A DNA stretch of 64,000 bases from Zonotrichia leucophrys gambelii (GCF_028769735.1 NC_088173.1:9879038-9943037); one strand, 5' to 3'; shown: positions 12,471-26,410, numbered from the stretch's first letter. Numbers and translations: made by a program. Notes: a model not told the origin generated them from the letters alone.

Positions 12471-15400
12471 CTCAGTTGGAAAATAGTCCAGATGACAAAT
12501 ACATATGCAGTGCTAAAACCATATTATTTGTCTATTACTGAACAATATAATAATTATCTTTAAAATCTAATTTTAACAACAAAATATTTCCAACTTGATT
12601 CCGTATAAAAATACCAAGTCTTTATTTAATAAAAAAATCATTTTAATAGCCACTTGACATCACATTTGTTTATTTGTTAATGTATTTAATGTGGTACATC
12701 TCCCTCTTTTATCCACTTAAATAAAAATAACTAGCTGAATACATAATTTCTCATTGAGGTATTTACTGGGAGTAGATACTCTTCATAGTAATTTAAAGAT
12801 TTTGGTGATAGCCCTTTAAGGGCTACTTATAATGAAAATCTTGCAATTACTACAGTATTTGTATTTCTAACACTGTGCAACTTCATATTCTAGTACACAG
12901 CAAATTAACTTAAAAAAGGGTATATGCAGTCTGACTAAGATAAGACAGGCAGAGAAAAATCAGCTAAATATAAAAACCCATTCATTTAGGAAAAAAAAAA
13001 ATCCCAACAATGTAATTTGGAGTGTTCCAAGCAACCTAGTGGACCTGACTGAAAGAAGAATAAAAAATCAGGAAAGGGAAAAAATAAATCCATTTAATGC
13101 TGCTACAGGCTGAACATACTGAGTTGTTTTGGCTTGCTCTTTAGAACTCTTAAATCTTCTATTTTGTTCTCTGAGAAAGTGTTGATAAGACCTCAAGAGC
13201 ATAGGAACAATGATGGCAAGCAAGGATTTTTAGTTCAGACATTTTCTTCTGAGCCATTTGCACAGTTTTGCCAAGTTTCCTTTCAAATCTGGGATTTACA
13301 TTCAGTTGTTTCAGTAGTAACAGAGAAGTTCTATGCAAATAAAGCATCAATTAACCTGCTATGTTGTTGCTGATTCAAAATAAAGTAAATTAAGGAAACT
13401 CTTAGATATGCGCCTGCGCTTCCTTCCCTTTCCTATCACATACTCACATAAAGTAGAATATAATCTCACGCTAGGCTAGGAAAGGATCCTGCCAGAAATA
13501 CAGTAACAACTGTGTGCTGTCTGGGAGACAGACTGAGTAAATTGGCCTTCTGTGACATTATGCTCATATATAATGGTAAATTAATGTTGGCACTGCTCTT
13601 GGCTGTCTGCATTCACACCCAGAAATGTGGAATTCATTTAATTGGATGAATTTCAAGTAATACTGAAAACTTCTGCCAATAGCTAAATTGAATCTTCCCA
13701 GAATTAGAAAGATACAGACCTTTCCTGCAGAGAAGTGTTGAAAGGTTTGACAGACAATTGCTGACCCAAGCTAAAATGAGTATATGTTTCAGATTGAAAG
13801 GCAGAGTTACTCAATAGCTCAATTATATAAAATCTCTGTGTATCTCTGTTTTAGGATATGTGCCTAATTAAGGAAGTGTTTGCCTTATGATTTATACTAG
13901 CATGACTAACACCCTAGAAATTTTTCTCTCCCAAAAGAATGTTAAATTTAGCCATGGCAGTGTCTTTCTGTTAAGAGCTACCTACTTTGCAGCTTTTTAG
14001 TTTATGTCAGTCATATTTCAAAATAATCTTAGCAGTTACAAAATGAGATACTCTGGAGTGCTAGATTAGATTGCTTATATGCTCTGGATTTTATAATATT
14101 TTCCACTATACTGGATGAAGACAATTTTTATTAAATGAGTAATAGATTACAGTATTTCTTAATATCATATGCTGATAATATTAATCTCATCAGGTTCAGA
14201 TGAATTTGTCATATGTACCTTTAATAGTGACACTAGAAGTAGTGATATAACCTTCTTTGTCTTATTCTTCTCAGCTGACAACACATTAGTCCAATATTCT
14301 TACTGATTAAAATTGACACTTTATTTCTTTTCTTAGATTCCTCTTTAATATGTCAGATTCTGTTTGTCTGTTTCCCTAGTTGAGTGGCAAGTGAGATAAA
14401 ACAAGATGAAATTCCAACAGCCAAAACAACTCTAGCAAATATGCCGCTTCAAACACCTCACCTGGCAGATTCAGTTTTCTCTTCTCTATGTGCATGAAAG
14501 CAATGCATTATTGATAGTAATTTCCATACCACAATTATTCTTACATAAATAAAACAATATAAAAAAGCAGTGCAAAAAGATCATGTTCATCCAGTGCTTA
14601 CACTTATATTACCACATAATTAAACTGATTGTTTTAATGCATTTTTTTCCTTGATATGAACAAATCAAGCTTCCATAGATTAGGTCCAGCCATTGTAAAT
14701 GCTTATGGTGCATATAGCTGACATATTAGTAAAGTAAAGAAGAGATTGCTTTAGTGCTTCAAGGTCTTGTCACATAACACTTGTTTAAAATAAAGTGTTA
14801 CCAAGAATGATTAACTACTGCACTCTAATTGCAAACAAGGAAAATTTTAAATGACAGTTCCTGTCCCTAAGCATTTTCACAACAATTTAAATACATGTTA
14901 TCTGAAACATACTGAATATTGACTTACACATTAAAAAAAAAGGTATTTACCCATATTTGGCAGACTACATGCAATCTCTGAAATCAGCAATACTAAGTTG
15001 GGAATAAACCTGAGTAGGTTGGCATGCTCTGTGTGCTTCATGGGCAGCAGCAAACATAGGCAGAATAGAATCAAGGTATCTACTCTACATCAATGGCAAC
15101 AGACTTTGTTGTTTCCCATTTGCACACATTTTTGTTGTAGCTGTTTATTTCCCATTGCAGTCCCATTTCCTGCCAGCTATTTTCACCCTAACTCCTTCCC
15201 CTAATGTGGCTCTAATTTTTTGCATCCATTTCCTGTGAAAATTTCCTCTGGCAGAAGAGCCAGATCAGCTTGCCCTATATTTTCTCTCCTATAAAATCTA
15301 ATCCTTACAGAACAGTTTTTCTTTTCTTCTTACAGAAATATCTGTCCTATAGGCTTCTCAGATTCAGTACAATGTTAGAGTTCAGGCTATGCAGGCTGAA

Positions 15401-18400
15401 ATTAGGTCACTTCATGACCTTTATGGTAAGGACAAATGCATGAGTTCTTGTAAAGGTTGCTCTCTCTTTCCTTGCTTAGCTAATATTTACCTTCAAAAGT
15501 TTAGCAGTTGAAGAGAAGTGGAAATCCAATATCCATCATCATGTAAAAAAAGCTCTGGTGTATATTAGCTATGTATATATGTTTGGGTATTTTAGAGATG
15601 CATAGATATACCCAAACTTTAGGAAGTATCAGCAAGTGTTAAAAAAGGCATTTGAGATAAGCACTAAATGTAGGAAAGCCCATATTATCCAGTGCACTGC
15701 CATAGAGGAAGGAAACTTCTTGCCTTGCAAAAGCAGAGAAGAGTTGTTAAAGATAGCTCAAGAAGTTAAAGACAGCTAGTGAATGAAAAAGGACAGCATA
15801 ATTTCTCCTTCAAATGGCAATCATTAACAAAATGCATGGACTTGCCACTTGTATAGCAGCAAAAACTGTAGTTGTACTGAACTGTTCCAGCACACCACAT
15901 AGAGCAGTATTAAAAAAGTCTACCAGTGTTTATGTTGAGAACAACACAAAAATTTAGTTTTGTAAAATAATGAAAAATTTGTAAAATTAAAGCCAGATCA
16001 ACAGCCTTTTGTGCAATTCATACTCACTGTTGTAGAGCTGAACCAAAGCTGCTCAGAAAGTGAGTGCACTGTGGTCAGTGGAAGGAGGTGCAAGATGCTC
16101 CCTGTTTTTACTTGTTGAACAAAATAAGAAAGATGTTGACTGAATTTTAATTAACCAGAAAAATAAAAGGAAGCCTATGGGCTAGGGAAAGCTTAAAGAA
16201 AATATTTTCAGGGAACTAATTTATTTTGTAATCACAGTAATGTCTGTGGATCAGAGCCAATATTACTATATATGAGGTAATTTAGCAGCAAATGACAGGC
16301 CGCACTCACTCTAACTAAGGAGTTGTTTTTCAGAACCATATTACTTGAATATCTGTAGGTATAAGGAAAGCACCCCTGACCAACTGCAGGGCCACCTTAA
16401 ACCAGTTTTGACTTTCCATTTTATTCTCATGAGTTGCTGCACTATCAGAAAGGAACTGATGGTTGCATAGGAATGGAAATGACAGAGACTAGAAAGTGTT
16501 AATGCATTTCAGATATTTTCTTCTTTAAGTCTCTACAGTTATAATGCAGCACGTAATGATTTCTGCCTTGAGAATTTTACTAGGAAGAAAAGGTTATAAC
16601 AAATATTCCTTTGCCCATGAATTCTATACTTTCCCTGCTGTTCAGTATTTTCCCTTCAGTATAATTCTACAGGAGAGTGTGAAGTGACTAGTGATGCCTT
16701 CTGTTCCTGTCTCTCTCTTTACTGTCACACGGGAAAGAGGTTTGGCTTTCTTCCTTCTTTTGGCAAAAAGAACTTAATAAAATTTACTTGCTTTGTTTTT
16801 GTTTTGCTTTTGGTTTTTGTTTTTAGATTAAAGGTTTGCAATTCTGCCAGAATAAAATAAATGTAGCCAAGAATTTTTTATCAATATATATTTCTATGTA
16901 CCACATTCACTTAAAGATTATAGTCTTCAGAATAAGGTTACTCCACAAATTCATTTGGCAAAAATTTTTTGAAGCCAGACAATTTAGTAACATTCAGTAA
17001 CCAGGAAGAGGCATTTATTATTTAGTATTTTGTTTCAGTGGTCCTTAGCCTACCAGATGCTACATGCTCCCTTCCTTTCAATGAGCTGTGGCAGACATGC
17101 AGAAATATAAAAACTAAAGGGCAGGATGCAGTATCACATTCAAATAAAATTTACCATCTGACAACAGTCTACTGTAAAAGTACCCCTGCTCTAATTGATG
17201 GCAAGGCCAGACAAATATATGTACATAGAAACAAAAAGCTGTCACATACTGGGAGCTCTTCTGTTTCTCTATAAATGCCTCAAAAATGCAGTTGGAAGAT
17301 TTATTGCTGCCTAAAATTGTGAGCCTTAATCCAGACCTAGTTACTTCTGCAAAACCAACTGGAAATGGACAGAGCACAGGGCAGCAATACTGGGAGCCTG
17401 ATCCTCTTGGCAGACAATATTCGCTTGTTTCAAAGGCCAAAGACTTGTTTGCATTGCCAGCCAATCTGAGCACTGGTTTATCAGGCAGCACTACCCTCCC
17501 ATGGCTTGACAGCTGAACAGCTGAGGAGGAAAAGCTGGAGGAAGGCCAAGAGACCAGGCAGGGGCAGAGCACACTGATTCTACACAGGTAGATTAATGTG
17601 TCCACAATGACAGGGCTAGACAATCCCTATTAAAAATTCTGCTTCAGGTTGAAGGTGGTGGCAAGGAAACCTCAACCAACATTCTACAGGTATTTCTACT
17701 CTATCCAGGATTTTATGCCAAAACATGCTGCCCATATTCCTTATGGATGCTGAAAAGGATTTAAAAAACTATACCATAGAGGTGTGGATCAGCTGTTAGC
17801 AATTGTAATAGAATATGAAATATTAAGTAGAGATCAATTCTGCTGTTAAGTATTTTTTTAACTGCTTGTTTTTGTGAGCATAGACAAATGCTTACAAAAG
17901 CATAGATAAATGCTTACACAACATTTCCCATGCCAATATGAAAACAGAAAAAAATTAAGTTATGTACAGAACTTCAAGTTCTTTTAAGTCCCTCTTGACT
18001 TTCCTTCAGGAGTTTAAAAACTAATTGCATTCATCAGTTACACATGCAGTGATGAAAGGCCAAAAAGTGAAGATAATACCATATATTGTTTTCACTCTTT
18101 TATCTGCGAACATTCAAAAATGTAAGAGAAATGTTGAAAATTCTCTGATTAAACACAGATTTTGCTGCTCCAGTTTATAATCTCTGTAAATTCACTGAAC
18201 TGAAGGGCATTTTAGGACATTAGAGGACACACAGGGTTCCTTCTCAGATAACTTTTTGTCACCTTAGCCCTACAGGTAAGATATTTATAAATACAATGCT
18301 ATTTCAAAAAATTAGCCAAAATTATAATTTAAGAAAATAGAATATGATTTAATTTAAATAAATGATAATTTTGTTTGGATTTCATCACACTCTATTAAAA

Positions 18401-19078
18401 ATAGCCATTAGGTATGATCAACAGTTCTTCTTGACAAAGATTTTCCACAATGTTTCTTGTCTAAAATATGAACTTTCACATTGCCTCTTTTTTCAGAGAA
18501 GACCTGTATCGCCAACATTTTACTTTTCAAAGAAACAGAGAGCCTGGAGGTAGCTGAAGAAAACAAAAAAAAGTACTTATAGGTAGCAGCCTTATAAAGC
18601 ACTTATAGGTGCTTTACTTAAAAGATAGTGACACTAAGTAGTACTTCCAATTTAAAACAAATAATATAATATTATTTTTCTTCCATATTTGCAGTAATAA
18701 AAGATGAGAACAACCATATAAAAGCACCCCAACTCTTGTAAGCAACCAGTAACAGAATACTCCAGTTAGAAAAATTTTTGTTTGGCTTTCTGGGTTTTTT
18801 TTTTTAATTTTTCCTTTTTTAAAATTATCTCCATAGTATAGACACTTTTTGTGGTTATCTAACAAATGGCCAAGATAGGTGCAAGTGACTCCATGACAAA
18901 ATTTGTTTCAATCAGATACAAAAGGCATGCACATCTTTTTTAATCTGTATAAGAGATTAAAATATATTTAATGAATATGTGATTACTATTATATTATTAA
19001 TGAAACAATATTTTAATATTTAGCAGGAAAATTCAAGATGTATGACATTTTTATTCAATCTAAGAAACAAATTTAGAC
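12471..19078. other. Intergenic sequence, no gene supported
   Basis: AT-rich. The longest open frame of the window (169 codons, minus strand, 17114-17623) lies here but resembles no family I know and has no supporting features. The rest is unremarkable apart from the 22-bp duplication at 17878. Confidence 0.6.
17878..17919. repeat. 22-bp tandem duplication
   Basis: GCATAGACAAATGCTTACAA (17878) recurs at 17900 as GCATAGATAAATGCTTACAC, with one internal mismatch and a mismatch at the last base. Confidence 0.9.
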
Positions 19079-19792
19079 TGTGATGGATTGACCTTGTCTG
19101 AATACCAGGTGCCCACCAAAGCCATTGTGTCACTCCCTTCAGCTGGTTTGGGAAAAGAAAAGACAACCAAAGGCTCATGAGTTAAGACAAAGGCAAGAAA
19201 AGATCACTCAGCAGTCACTGTCACAGACAAAATAGAATCAACCTGGAGAAAAAATGAATTTATTACTAGTCAAAATCAGAGAAAGATAATGAGAAATAAA
19301 ACCAAATCTTAGAACACCTTACTCCTTCCCTCTTCACAGGCTAACTTCCACTCCCACATTCTCTGTCTCCTGCTGCCCAGAGGTGCAGGGGATGGGGAAT
19401 GGGAGCTTTGGTCAGCTCTTCACAGATTGTCCCTGACGCTCCTTCTCCTGGTGCTCAGGGGCACAGCTCCCTCACCAAGGTCTGCACCAGGGGCTGCAGG
19501 GGAATCTCTGCTCCAGCACCCGGAGCACCTCTGCCTGTCCTGCTTCCCTGACCTTGTTGTCTGCAGGGCTTTTCCTCTCCTATTCTCACCCATCTTCTCT
19601 GGCTGCTGTTGCACAGGCTTTCTTTTCCCATCTCAAGTACCTCATCCCAGAGGTGCCACCACCATCGCTGCTGGGCTCAGCCTTGGCCACTGTGGGACTC
19701 TCAGGCATTGGCTGTGCCAAACATGAGGGGAGCTTCTGGTGGCTTCTCACAGAAACCACTCCTTTAGCCCCTCTGCTACCAAAACTTTGCCA
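19079..19792 (-). mobile_element. Solo ERVL-like LTR
   Basis: About 714 bp of a common avian LTR, oriented minus. On its own strand it starts TGGCAAAGTTTTGGTAGCAG, runs through CTTCTGTGAGAAGCCACCAG and a GATGGTGGTGGCACCTCTGG segment, has AATAAA near 19262-19257, and ends GGTCAATCCATCACA at 19079. I recognise this layout from a widespread bird ERVL LTR family. The TATA region (GAGGTACTTGAGATGG) looks decayed. No clean target duplication was found at these ends, so the 5' boundary near 19792 may be off by some bases. No primer-binding site or retroviral gene flanks it. Short open frames inside it are not genes. Confidence 0.85.
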
Positions 19793-22700
19793 GGTAAATT
19801 CACTATGAAGATTTACCCATTTCAAGCACAGCCTTTTGGGCCCTGTAGGAATAGGCAAACAAATATCCAAGAACAGCTGAAGCTATTTCTGTGTCACCTT
19901 TAATCTTTAAACAGTTGATGAAATAATGAATTAATTGGAACTGCTGAACCAACCCTAACCTTTTTTATTTCCTGAAGTTTTAACAACTTTAATTTGCAAA
20001 GGAACAGTGCAAATAAAAAAGATATGTCTCTTGTTCTAAATATTTTTTTCATTAATCCAGAGGGACCAGAAGTATTATCTTAGGCTTCTAAAGGGCTAAT
20101 GTACCTGAAAAGATGAACTGTCAAATATTACTGTTTTAGGTTCACTGCACTGAGCTAAGCTGTCTAATTTGAAAAATCCTACTAATGCAAGTCTTGCACA
20201 GAAAAATCTACTTACCTGTGGATAGCTAACTTTCCCTGAATGTTTTTAAATTTTGCAGTGTTTTGTTCTTCTCCTCTTCTGTTTTAGCTTCTCTAGGCTG
20301 CCTACAGAATTCTGTTAACAAAACAATTTTTTATTGTTTGCCAGGAATAAATAACTGCTCAGCTATGCTGGGATTAGCACTCAAGATTGTCTTTGAGGAT
20401 ATTTCAATCCAGAAGATCTAGGGACTGGATTCAGCCATGAAAACAAGAGCATGTTTACATATGTATTAACACAACAACCAAAGACTGATCTGAATATACC
20501 CATATAGAAAGGTTGCAGGGATTTTTGTTGGTCACTGATCTCTAGTAATTCTGCAAGATATGCACTGAAACTGGACCCGTTATGTTGTGAATGCACATAC
20601 TTCCATGCTATAGTCTTTGCTTAGGAACTTTGGAGTCAATATTCTTTTGCATACCTGTGAGGCCAAGATCCAGGTTCCATTTCCCAAACCCTGGGGGAGT
20701 GCAGGCAGTGAACCAAAAGCATTTACTCTCTTTTGTTGTAGCTTAAATGCAATCTCAGGTCCTCAGCTGTGGATGAAGAGAATGAGACAACTCAAGGGAG
20801 GTGTGTGTGGGGGTGTATGAATGTTACCTGTCTTTTCCTTCATTCTCAGCATCTCAACACCCAATCTCCTGACAGTGTGTTTGAAGTGCCACATCTTATA
20901 TCCTGTTTGTCACAACACTTTGTATTATGCTTCTTAGACTAGCAGCAGGAAGGTAAGCTCTTCACAGGAGCTGCTCAGATGGCTTCATGCCTCTGAGTTT
21001 TCCCCATTTCTGCCTCAAAAAAACTACTCTTCCAAATGCTGATTAGATAGTGTAGTGCCATATCCTTCCAGGAAACAAATAACCACTGCTGGTAATAGCT
21101 CTCTAGACAAATACTCACAAATTGGATGACTAATAGTAAACGATGCTGAACCGTTCCAACTGGATAAGGGAAAATTCACACAAGAGATCTTGTTGAGAAG
21201 CATTTCCAAGAATTCCTTGTGCCTCTGAGAAATCTTTCAATAATACTATTACTAGAACTTAAAAAAAATGTCTGATTTAATAATTTTTTATCACTAACTA
21301 AGAAACCAGTGACATTTTATTTTTTTAACACCTAATACAGGATCATTCAGCTGAAGGGAAACAAAAGAAATTACTCAGTCTAAGCCCTGGTGAGGAAATT
21401 GTTTGAAACATCACCAGCTATAGAGACTCCATAACTTGTGTAGATTACATATCAAAAAAGCTTCTGTAATATCCTCATAAGTGCTGTATTGTAGCTCTCT
21501 GGTCTTTTTCTCACACTCTTGTTGATTCATTTCAAGTACTATTTTTTCTTTACAAGTAACACCCAAGTCTGAATACAAAATGCTTAATACTGACGCTTTG
21601 TCAGTGATGAACATATGTATAAAATGGCCCAACCAACAAATCAGGGGCAAGAAAATACTGAAAAACATTCTGAGCAATTTAATTTAAAATATTTAATAAA
21701 TAATTTAGTTTGAATCACCTGTGACCCAAATAATCACTATTTACAGTTCAGTTAATTGATTCTGAGGGTAAATGAAGTGACAACCTCATGGATAGTTTTA
21801 ATATGTAATTAAAGTATTTGATAATCATACAATGTTGTCAAATTCTGTATTATGGAGTAATAGTGTTTGCAGTTCAATGGTTTTGTTTCTGTTTTGTGAC
21901 ACATACAGTTTAAGGACTAGGCATTTATGCAGAATAAAAAAATCAACACATTCTAATAAAAGTAAATCAAAATGTCAGCAATTCAAAAGTAATTTGCAAG
22001 GTAATAGTACAGAGTTAATGTGGGAAAAGTATGACTTGGTGGGTAAGGCATTTTTTGACACTCAGACAAAATGTAAAGTTAACGATGTTTAAAGTCAGGG
22101 GTTTAGATGCATTTCCTTTATTCGGGCAGAAGAGTTACCTGGCAAATGTTGAAAGCAGAAAATTAGGTCATTTGAAGAAATATTGATAATTTTAAATTAG
22201 CTATATTTTTGCTCTACCTTTTATTTTTTTTTAATAGAAGCTGAAGTAGTATTGGATCTCCCCAATAATGGGGCATAAGCAAGTCCACACCTTATGATTT
22301 AGGAATTCTGCAGGTGTGGCCCCAAATCCCTCATACCAGTTTTCCGATTCTGAGAAAAGAGGTTCCAGTCTCACTCAGGATACTTAGCTAACTCTGCAAA
22401 TAGAAATAAGTGAAAAATAGGTCATATTGTGGTGCATTATTCATTTAAGAAGGAATGGTCATAACTATAGGCAGTCATTGAGCAGCTTCCCCTGCTATTA
22501 AATGAACTGTAAAACCAGGGAAAGGAAGGTACAAGGCAACAGTTTTAAAGACAGCTTTTTAAAAATTCTGCTATTACTGAAGTACTCAAGCACTTCTTAG
22601 TCAGTGCTGCACAAATCTGCTTTTTAGGGTTCAGGGTCTCCATATTCCTGCTGCCAACTTGGAACAGAGGTGGCTAACAAATATTGATGACATTTGCCAT

Positions 22701-25629
22701 CAGACTTTCATTATTCATTTGCATCCAGAACATATTAAAACTGTGATCCTCTAGCATGCAGCAGCATATTTTTTACTCAGAACCTGATATTTTCTACTCT
22801 GACATTTTGTGTACAGTTAGAAGAGGAGAAAAAAAAAGCCATTAAATCCTTATCATTAGAAAAAAAAAAAACTTCATCGACAGTTTATTGGTCATAGCCC
22901 AAGAACATTTGGTAGCCATGTGTTGATAATTATTCCCCCTAAAATTAAATTGCTCAAAATATTGTAGATTGAAACATCAGGTTAGAAGTAATGAAGAAAA
23001 TATCAAATAGCAGACAAAACCCCCAAGGCTTTCACCTCTATTTAGTCAATATAGATATCTGTGTATACTAGAGAGCTTTTAATTTTAAATCATGTGCTAT
23101 GTGACTTGTAGCAGCTGAAAATCTGATTATTTGTGCATATTTACATTGCATGTCTCTGTATTATCTATGTTCAGATATTTAGAAAATCAGAGTCACATCA
23201 GCTTCTTAATTTAATAACTTATTTTCCTGAATATGACTTTAGAGACAAAGTAATGGTATGGATGAAATTAGAAGTTAATAGAAAGTGCTTTTGCTTCAAA
23301 TACTTTAAGATTTATTATTAATATCAACAAGTAAGAACAATTTTATAATCATTTTTTTGCTCATCATAAACACAGAGAAATAACAAATAATATCACTCAC
23401 AGAATCAATCAGATAATAATAATAATAATATCACTCACAGGATTCATCAGAATAGGTTGAAACAAGTAAAAGATATTTTTGTATCATTTTTGCTGGTAGA
23501 AAAAAATTTCTCCTTTTAACCAGATCAGCCTAGTTGACTTCCATAATCTTGCCATGAGCAGAACCTGTTTTCCACCAGCACTGTGGTCCTTTCCTTCATC
23601 TGCAACTGGCAGTGAAGGGCAAAGCTAAAACACACAGCCTTCAGTATCACTTCCAAAGTTATTGTACCACTCTTGAAATACAAAGGTTACAGAACTTAAT
23701 AAGATACCCCAGCAAATCAATTATCATTTTATCAGATTAACACATAGCAGAAGTAATTTGAATCTTTACTCATGATATGCAAGAGAATAAGCCCAGAAAA
23801 ATATCCTTGAAACCTGAGAGTAGCATGCCCAGAGATCTCATGCACTAAGCAGACACTGCATTTGGTATTTAAACTTGAGATCTTCAGCCAGGCCCTTGAC
23901 ACCAGCAATTTGGGCATCAAGCCCACCAGCTGTGTGGCCACCAGCTGTGCTGCCTGGCTTCCTGGGTAGCCCCAGGGAAGTTGCCACCAACGGAGCCAGC
24001 AAGGACAGTCCATCACCCACCCCTGGCAATGAGGACTGGGATCTCAGCAGCTGGGAAACTGCCCCAACCTTCCCCAAACTGAGGGAGCCAGCCAGCACAG
24101 AGCCTGAGGCAGTGGGGACACTTTACAGATCTCATCATGAGGGCTGCACAGGGAGCAGAGATTCCATGCCAGTGATCCCATCAGATGGTTACCAGTACTT
24201 CTAGCAGCTGAGAAGCCAGGCATCCCAGAGCCGCTCATATATCACTCTGATGATACTATCAGTGTCTGCTTTGGAAGAGAGATGGGTAGCAACTCACATC
24301 ACTGATAATGAGAAGAAAATTAATCCTTTTGCAAATTGTCAAGGTCAGAAAGGAGGCCCTTGACTTACAATTATTCTTGGAATTCTGCACAGATAAAAAT
24401 ATACACAAAGTTTGGGCAGACCAAGGCAAGGGATATGAGACTGGAAGATAGCAAGATTAAAACAGCCACAAACCTCTATGACAAAATACAATGTTGGCAA
24501 ACTGCCCTGAAGGAGATTTAACAATCTAGTCTGCATCCACACCCATATGCTTGTGCCTAAACATTGTTCCCTAAAATTTCAATGCTATGTGAGGTACTGT
24601 GACCAGCTCAGCGAAGGCCCAGTGATCCATTTGCACTGGTCAGCACACAGAGCGGTAACTTCCATATGTGGGGCATCTCTAACAGCAGAATTGGGGTGCC
24701 ATATTCCTTTTTCTCCATTCCAATCTCTTTGGGGATTTTTTCTTATGTGCTAAGCTTACTTTTGAAACACTGGACTCTGGAGAAAAAAGGCTTCAGTGCC
24801 CCTCAGCATGCTCACACCAAATACTTGGCATTTTGAAGGCCCACTCTAACAGCAAGACAAATAACTGGGGACAGGAAACAGCAGGATGAGAGTGTGTGAA
24901 GATCAACAGTCCTGTAAATTATTTCCAAGAAACTTGTCACAGTGAACCAGTAGCTTAATGCCTCTCTATGAGCACAGATCTGCAATGTCAATCTGTGACA
25001 TGTAGCCAGTGCTTCAGAATCTTAAACTCTTTCCTGGAGTTGCATGACAAACTCCCTCCAGCTACTCAGCAGGTATTCCCTGAGATGTAAGCTGGTCCGA
25101 CAGCGGAGAATTGGTTGGTTGAGCAGTGTGAAGTGAATGCTCATGCTCTCAGCAGGGAAAAAGTTTTTGTGGATACTACTACATGCAATGGAATGTACAA
25201 TGAAAATTCTGCTGAAATGGATGTTCTTTCCTTGATAAGATGGATGGGATGTTTTCGAATATCCTGCATAAAGCTAGTGCAGGCAGCACAACACTAATGG
25301 AAATTTTAAAAGTCAATATTCTGCAGCAAGTCAATTCATAACTTCCACAAAGAGGTGCTACTGCTCTGGGGATCTGCTCTGCTATTTCGTTATAATTGTC
25401 TTAGATGCAAATATAAGTAGCCCACACTAGTTCCTATTTAAAAGTGAATTGAGCATTTCTAGGCAGAACAATGATTCTTTCTGTGGTGGTTGCTTCAGTC
25501 AATAATTTCTTGTTCATTATTTCAGATACTCAAAACACACAGTTTTTCTGACTTCTAACGAAATGCTAAGTCATTTATTCTGTTCTAGGATCTCAAATCA
25601 TATGCCCAAGTTCCACATCAATTTATTTT
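19793..25629. other. Intergenic sequence, no gene supported
   Basis: Mostly AT-rich. A GC-richer block at about 23870-24240 is not recognised as gene or repeat. The ATA-flanking duplication lies at 23388-23450. Confidence 0.6.
23388..23450. repeat. Duplicated 20-bp segment flanking an (ATA)n tract
   Basis: ATATCACTCACAGAATCAAT is followed by CAGATAATAATAATAATA and then a second copy ATATCACTCACAGGATTCAT. The trinucleotide run sits between the two copies. Confidence 0.85.
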
Positions 25630-25723
25630 GGGCAGAGACTTTTTACAAGAGTGTGTACTGACAGGGGGGAATGGTTTCAAACTGAGTGATGGTAGGTTTA
25701 ATTTTAAATTCTTTATTGTGAGG
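25630..25723 (+). mobile_element. CR1 LINE fragment, left part (interrupted by LTR)
   Basis: The sequence matches the familiar 3' region of avian CR1: a GACTTTTTACAAG motif, GGGGAATGG, and TTCTTTATTGTGAGG at the right end. It breaks off at 25723 exactly where the ERVK-like LTR begins, and CR1 continues beyond the LTR at 26411. Orientation is plus. The 5' end is truncated, as is usual for CR1. The final six bases, GTGAGG (25718-25723), are the target site duplication of the LTR. Confidence 0.85.
25718..25723. repeat. Target site duplication, left copy (GTGAGG)
   Basis: The hexamer immediately left of the LTR is identical to the one immediately right of it. Removing the LTR and one copy restores a continuous CR1 sequence (TTTATTGTGAGG followed by GATATGAGACACTGG). 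Confidence 0.92.
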
Positions 25724-26410
25724 TGCGCGAGGGCGTACGCGGCCCTGAATCCTGCTAGCACGAGCGGTGAGAAGGCCAACGCCCCTGCGCATAAGAAGCC
25801 AGCTCCCTTCGGCGTCTTGGCCTCAGGCTGGGCTGGAGGAAGAGCTCGGAGTGGCGCACTGCGAGACGAATAAGGAGGTGACCACTTGCTGGGGGTGAAC
25901 AGTTGGTTTATTGGGTGATCCGGAGGCACCAACGAGGAGGGGCACCAACCAGCAAAATGGCCCCGAACAGGGGGAGCGACAAGGTTTTAAAGGGAAGGGG
26001 AGGAGAGAGGAGGGGAGCCCAGCTATCCAATGGGGAAACTCAAAGGGAGGTACTGAACATAACTGACATACACTAGGAACCAACGAATACAAAGTAAAGG
26101 AGGGGCCCTGGGACTACAGCCAACCACAACCCCCAGAGAGGAGAAGGTTCTCGAAACCTGGGAGGAGTGGGGGGTGATTGACTGTGCCCAGGGAGGAGAA
26201 AACATCTACTTATAAGGTGGGATGAGGGAGGAGCGGTTCTACAAAGTGTAACATTAGCAACTAAAAATAGCATGGTAACCAGGCAACTTAACTGGCAAGG
26301 AGGCAGTGGCGGGAAAAACTGGGGAGAGAGGAACCATTTACAAAGAACAAAGGAGGGTACAGTACATAAAATGGGGGAGCAAACTGAGAAACTTAAAACA
26401 CACTACAACA
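25724..26410 (-). mobile_element. Solo ERVK-like LTR, intact ends, 6-bp target duplication
   Basis: This is a 687-bp solo long terminal repeat of an endogenous retrovirus, oriented minus. On its own strand it begins TGTTGTAG and ends CGCGCA, the TG...CA ends of retroviral LTRs. It is flanked by identical GTGAGG hexamers (25718-25723 and 26411-26416). A 6-bp duplication is characteristic of ERVK/class II integration. A TATA-like TTTAAAA lies at 25991-25985 and a poly(A) signal AATAAA at 25912-25907, about 80 bp apart, giving a normal U3-R-U5 layout. A second TATA-like CTTATAAG is at 26216-26209. CpG is dense (about 15 in the first 155 bp at the U5 end). No internal retroviral genes, primer-binding site or second LTR are present, so the provirus has recombined to a solo LTR. 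The family name is not assigned. Confidence 0.9.

Noticed and set aside
17114..17623. Longest open frame of the window, 169 codons, minus strand
   Set aside because: I recognise no domain, no splice signals that make sense and no gene context. A plus-strand frame is also open in the same place. This length is expected by chance in 64 kb.
19420..19870. Overlapping frames of 64-99 codons on both strands
   Set aside because: They lie within or across the ERVL-like LTR and encode nothing recognisable.
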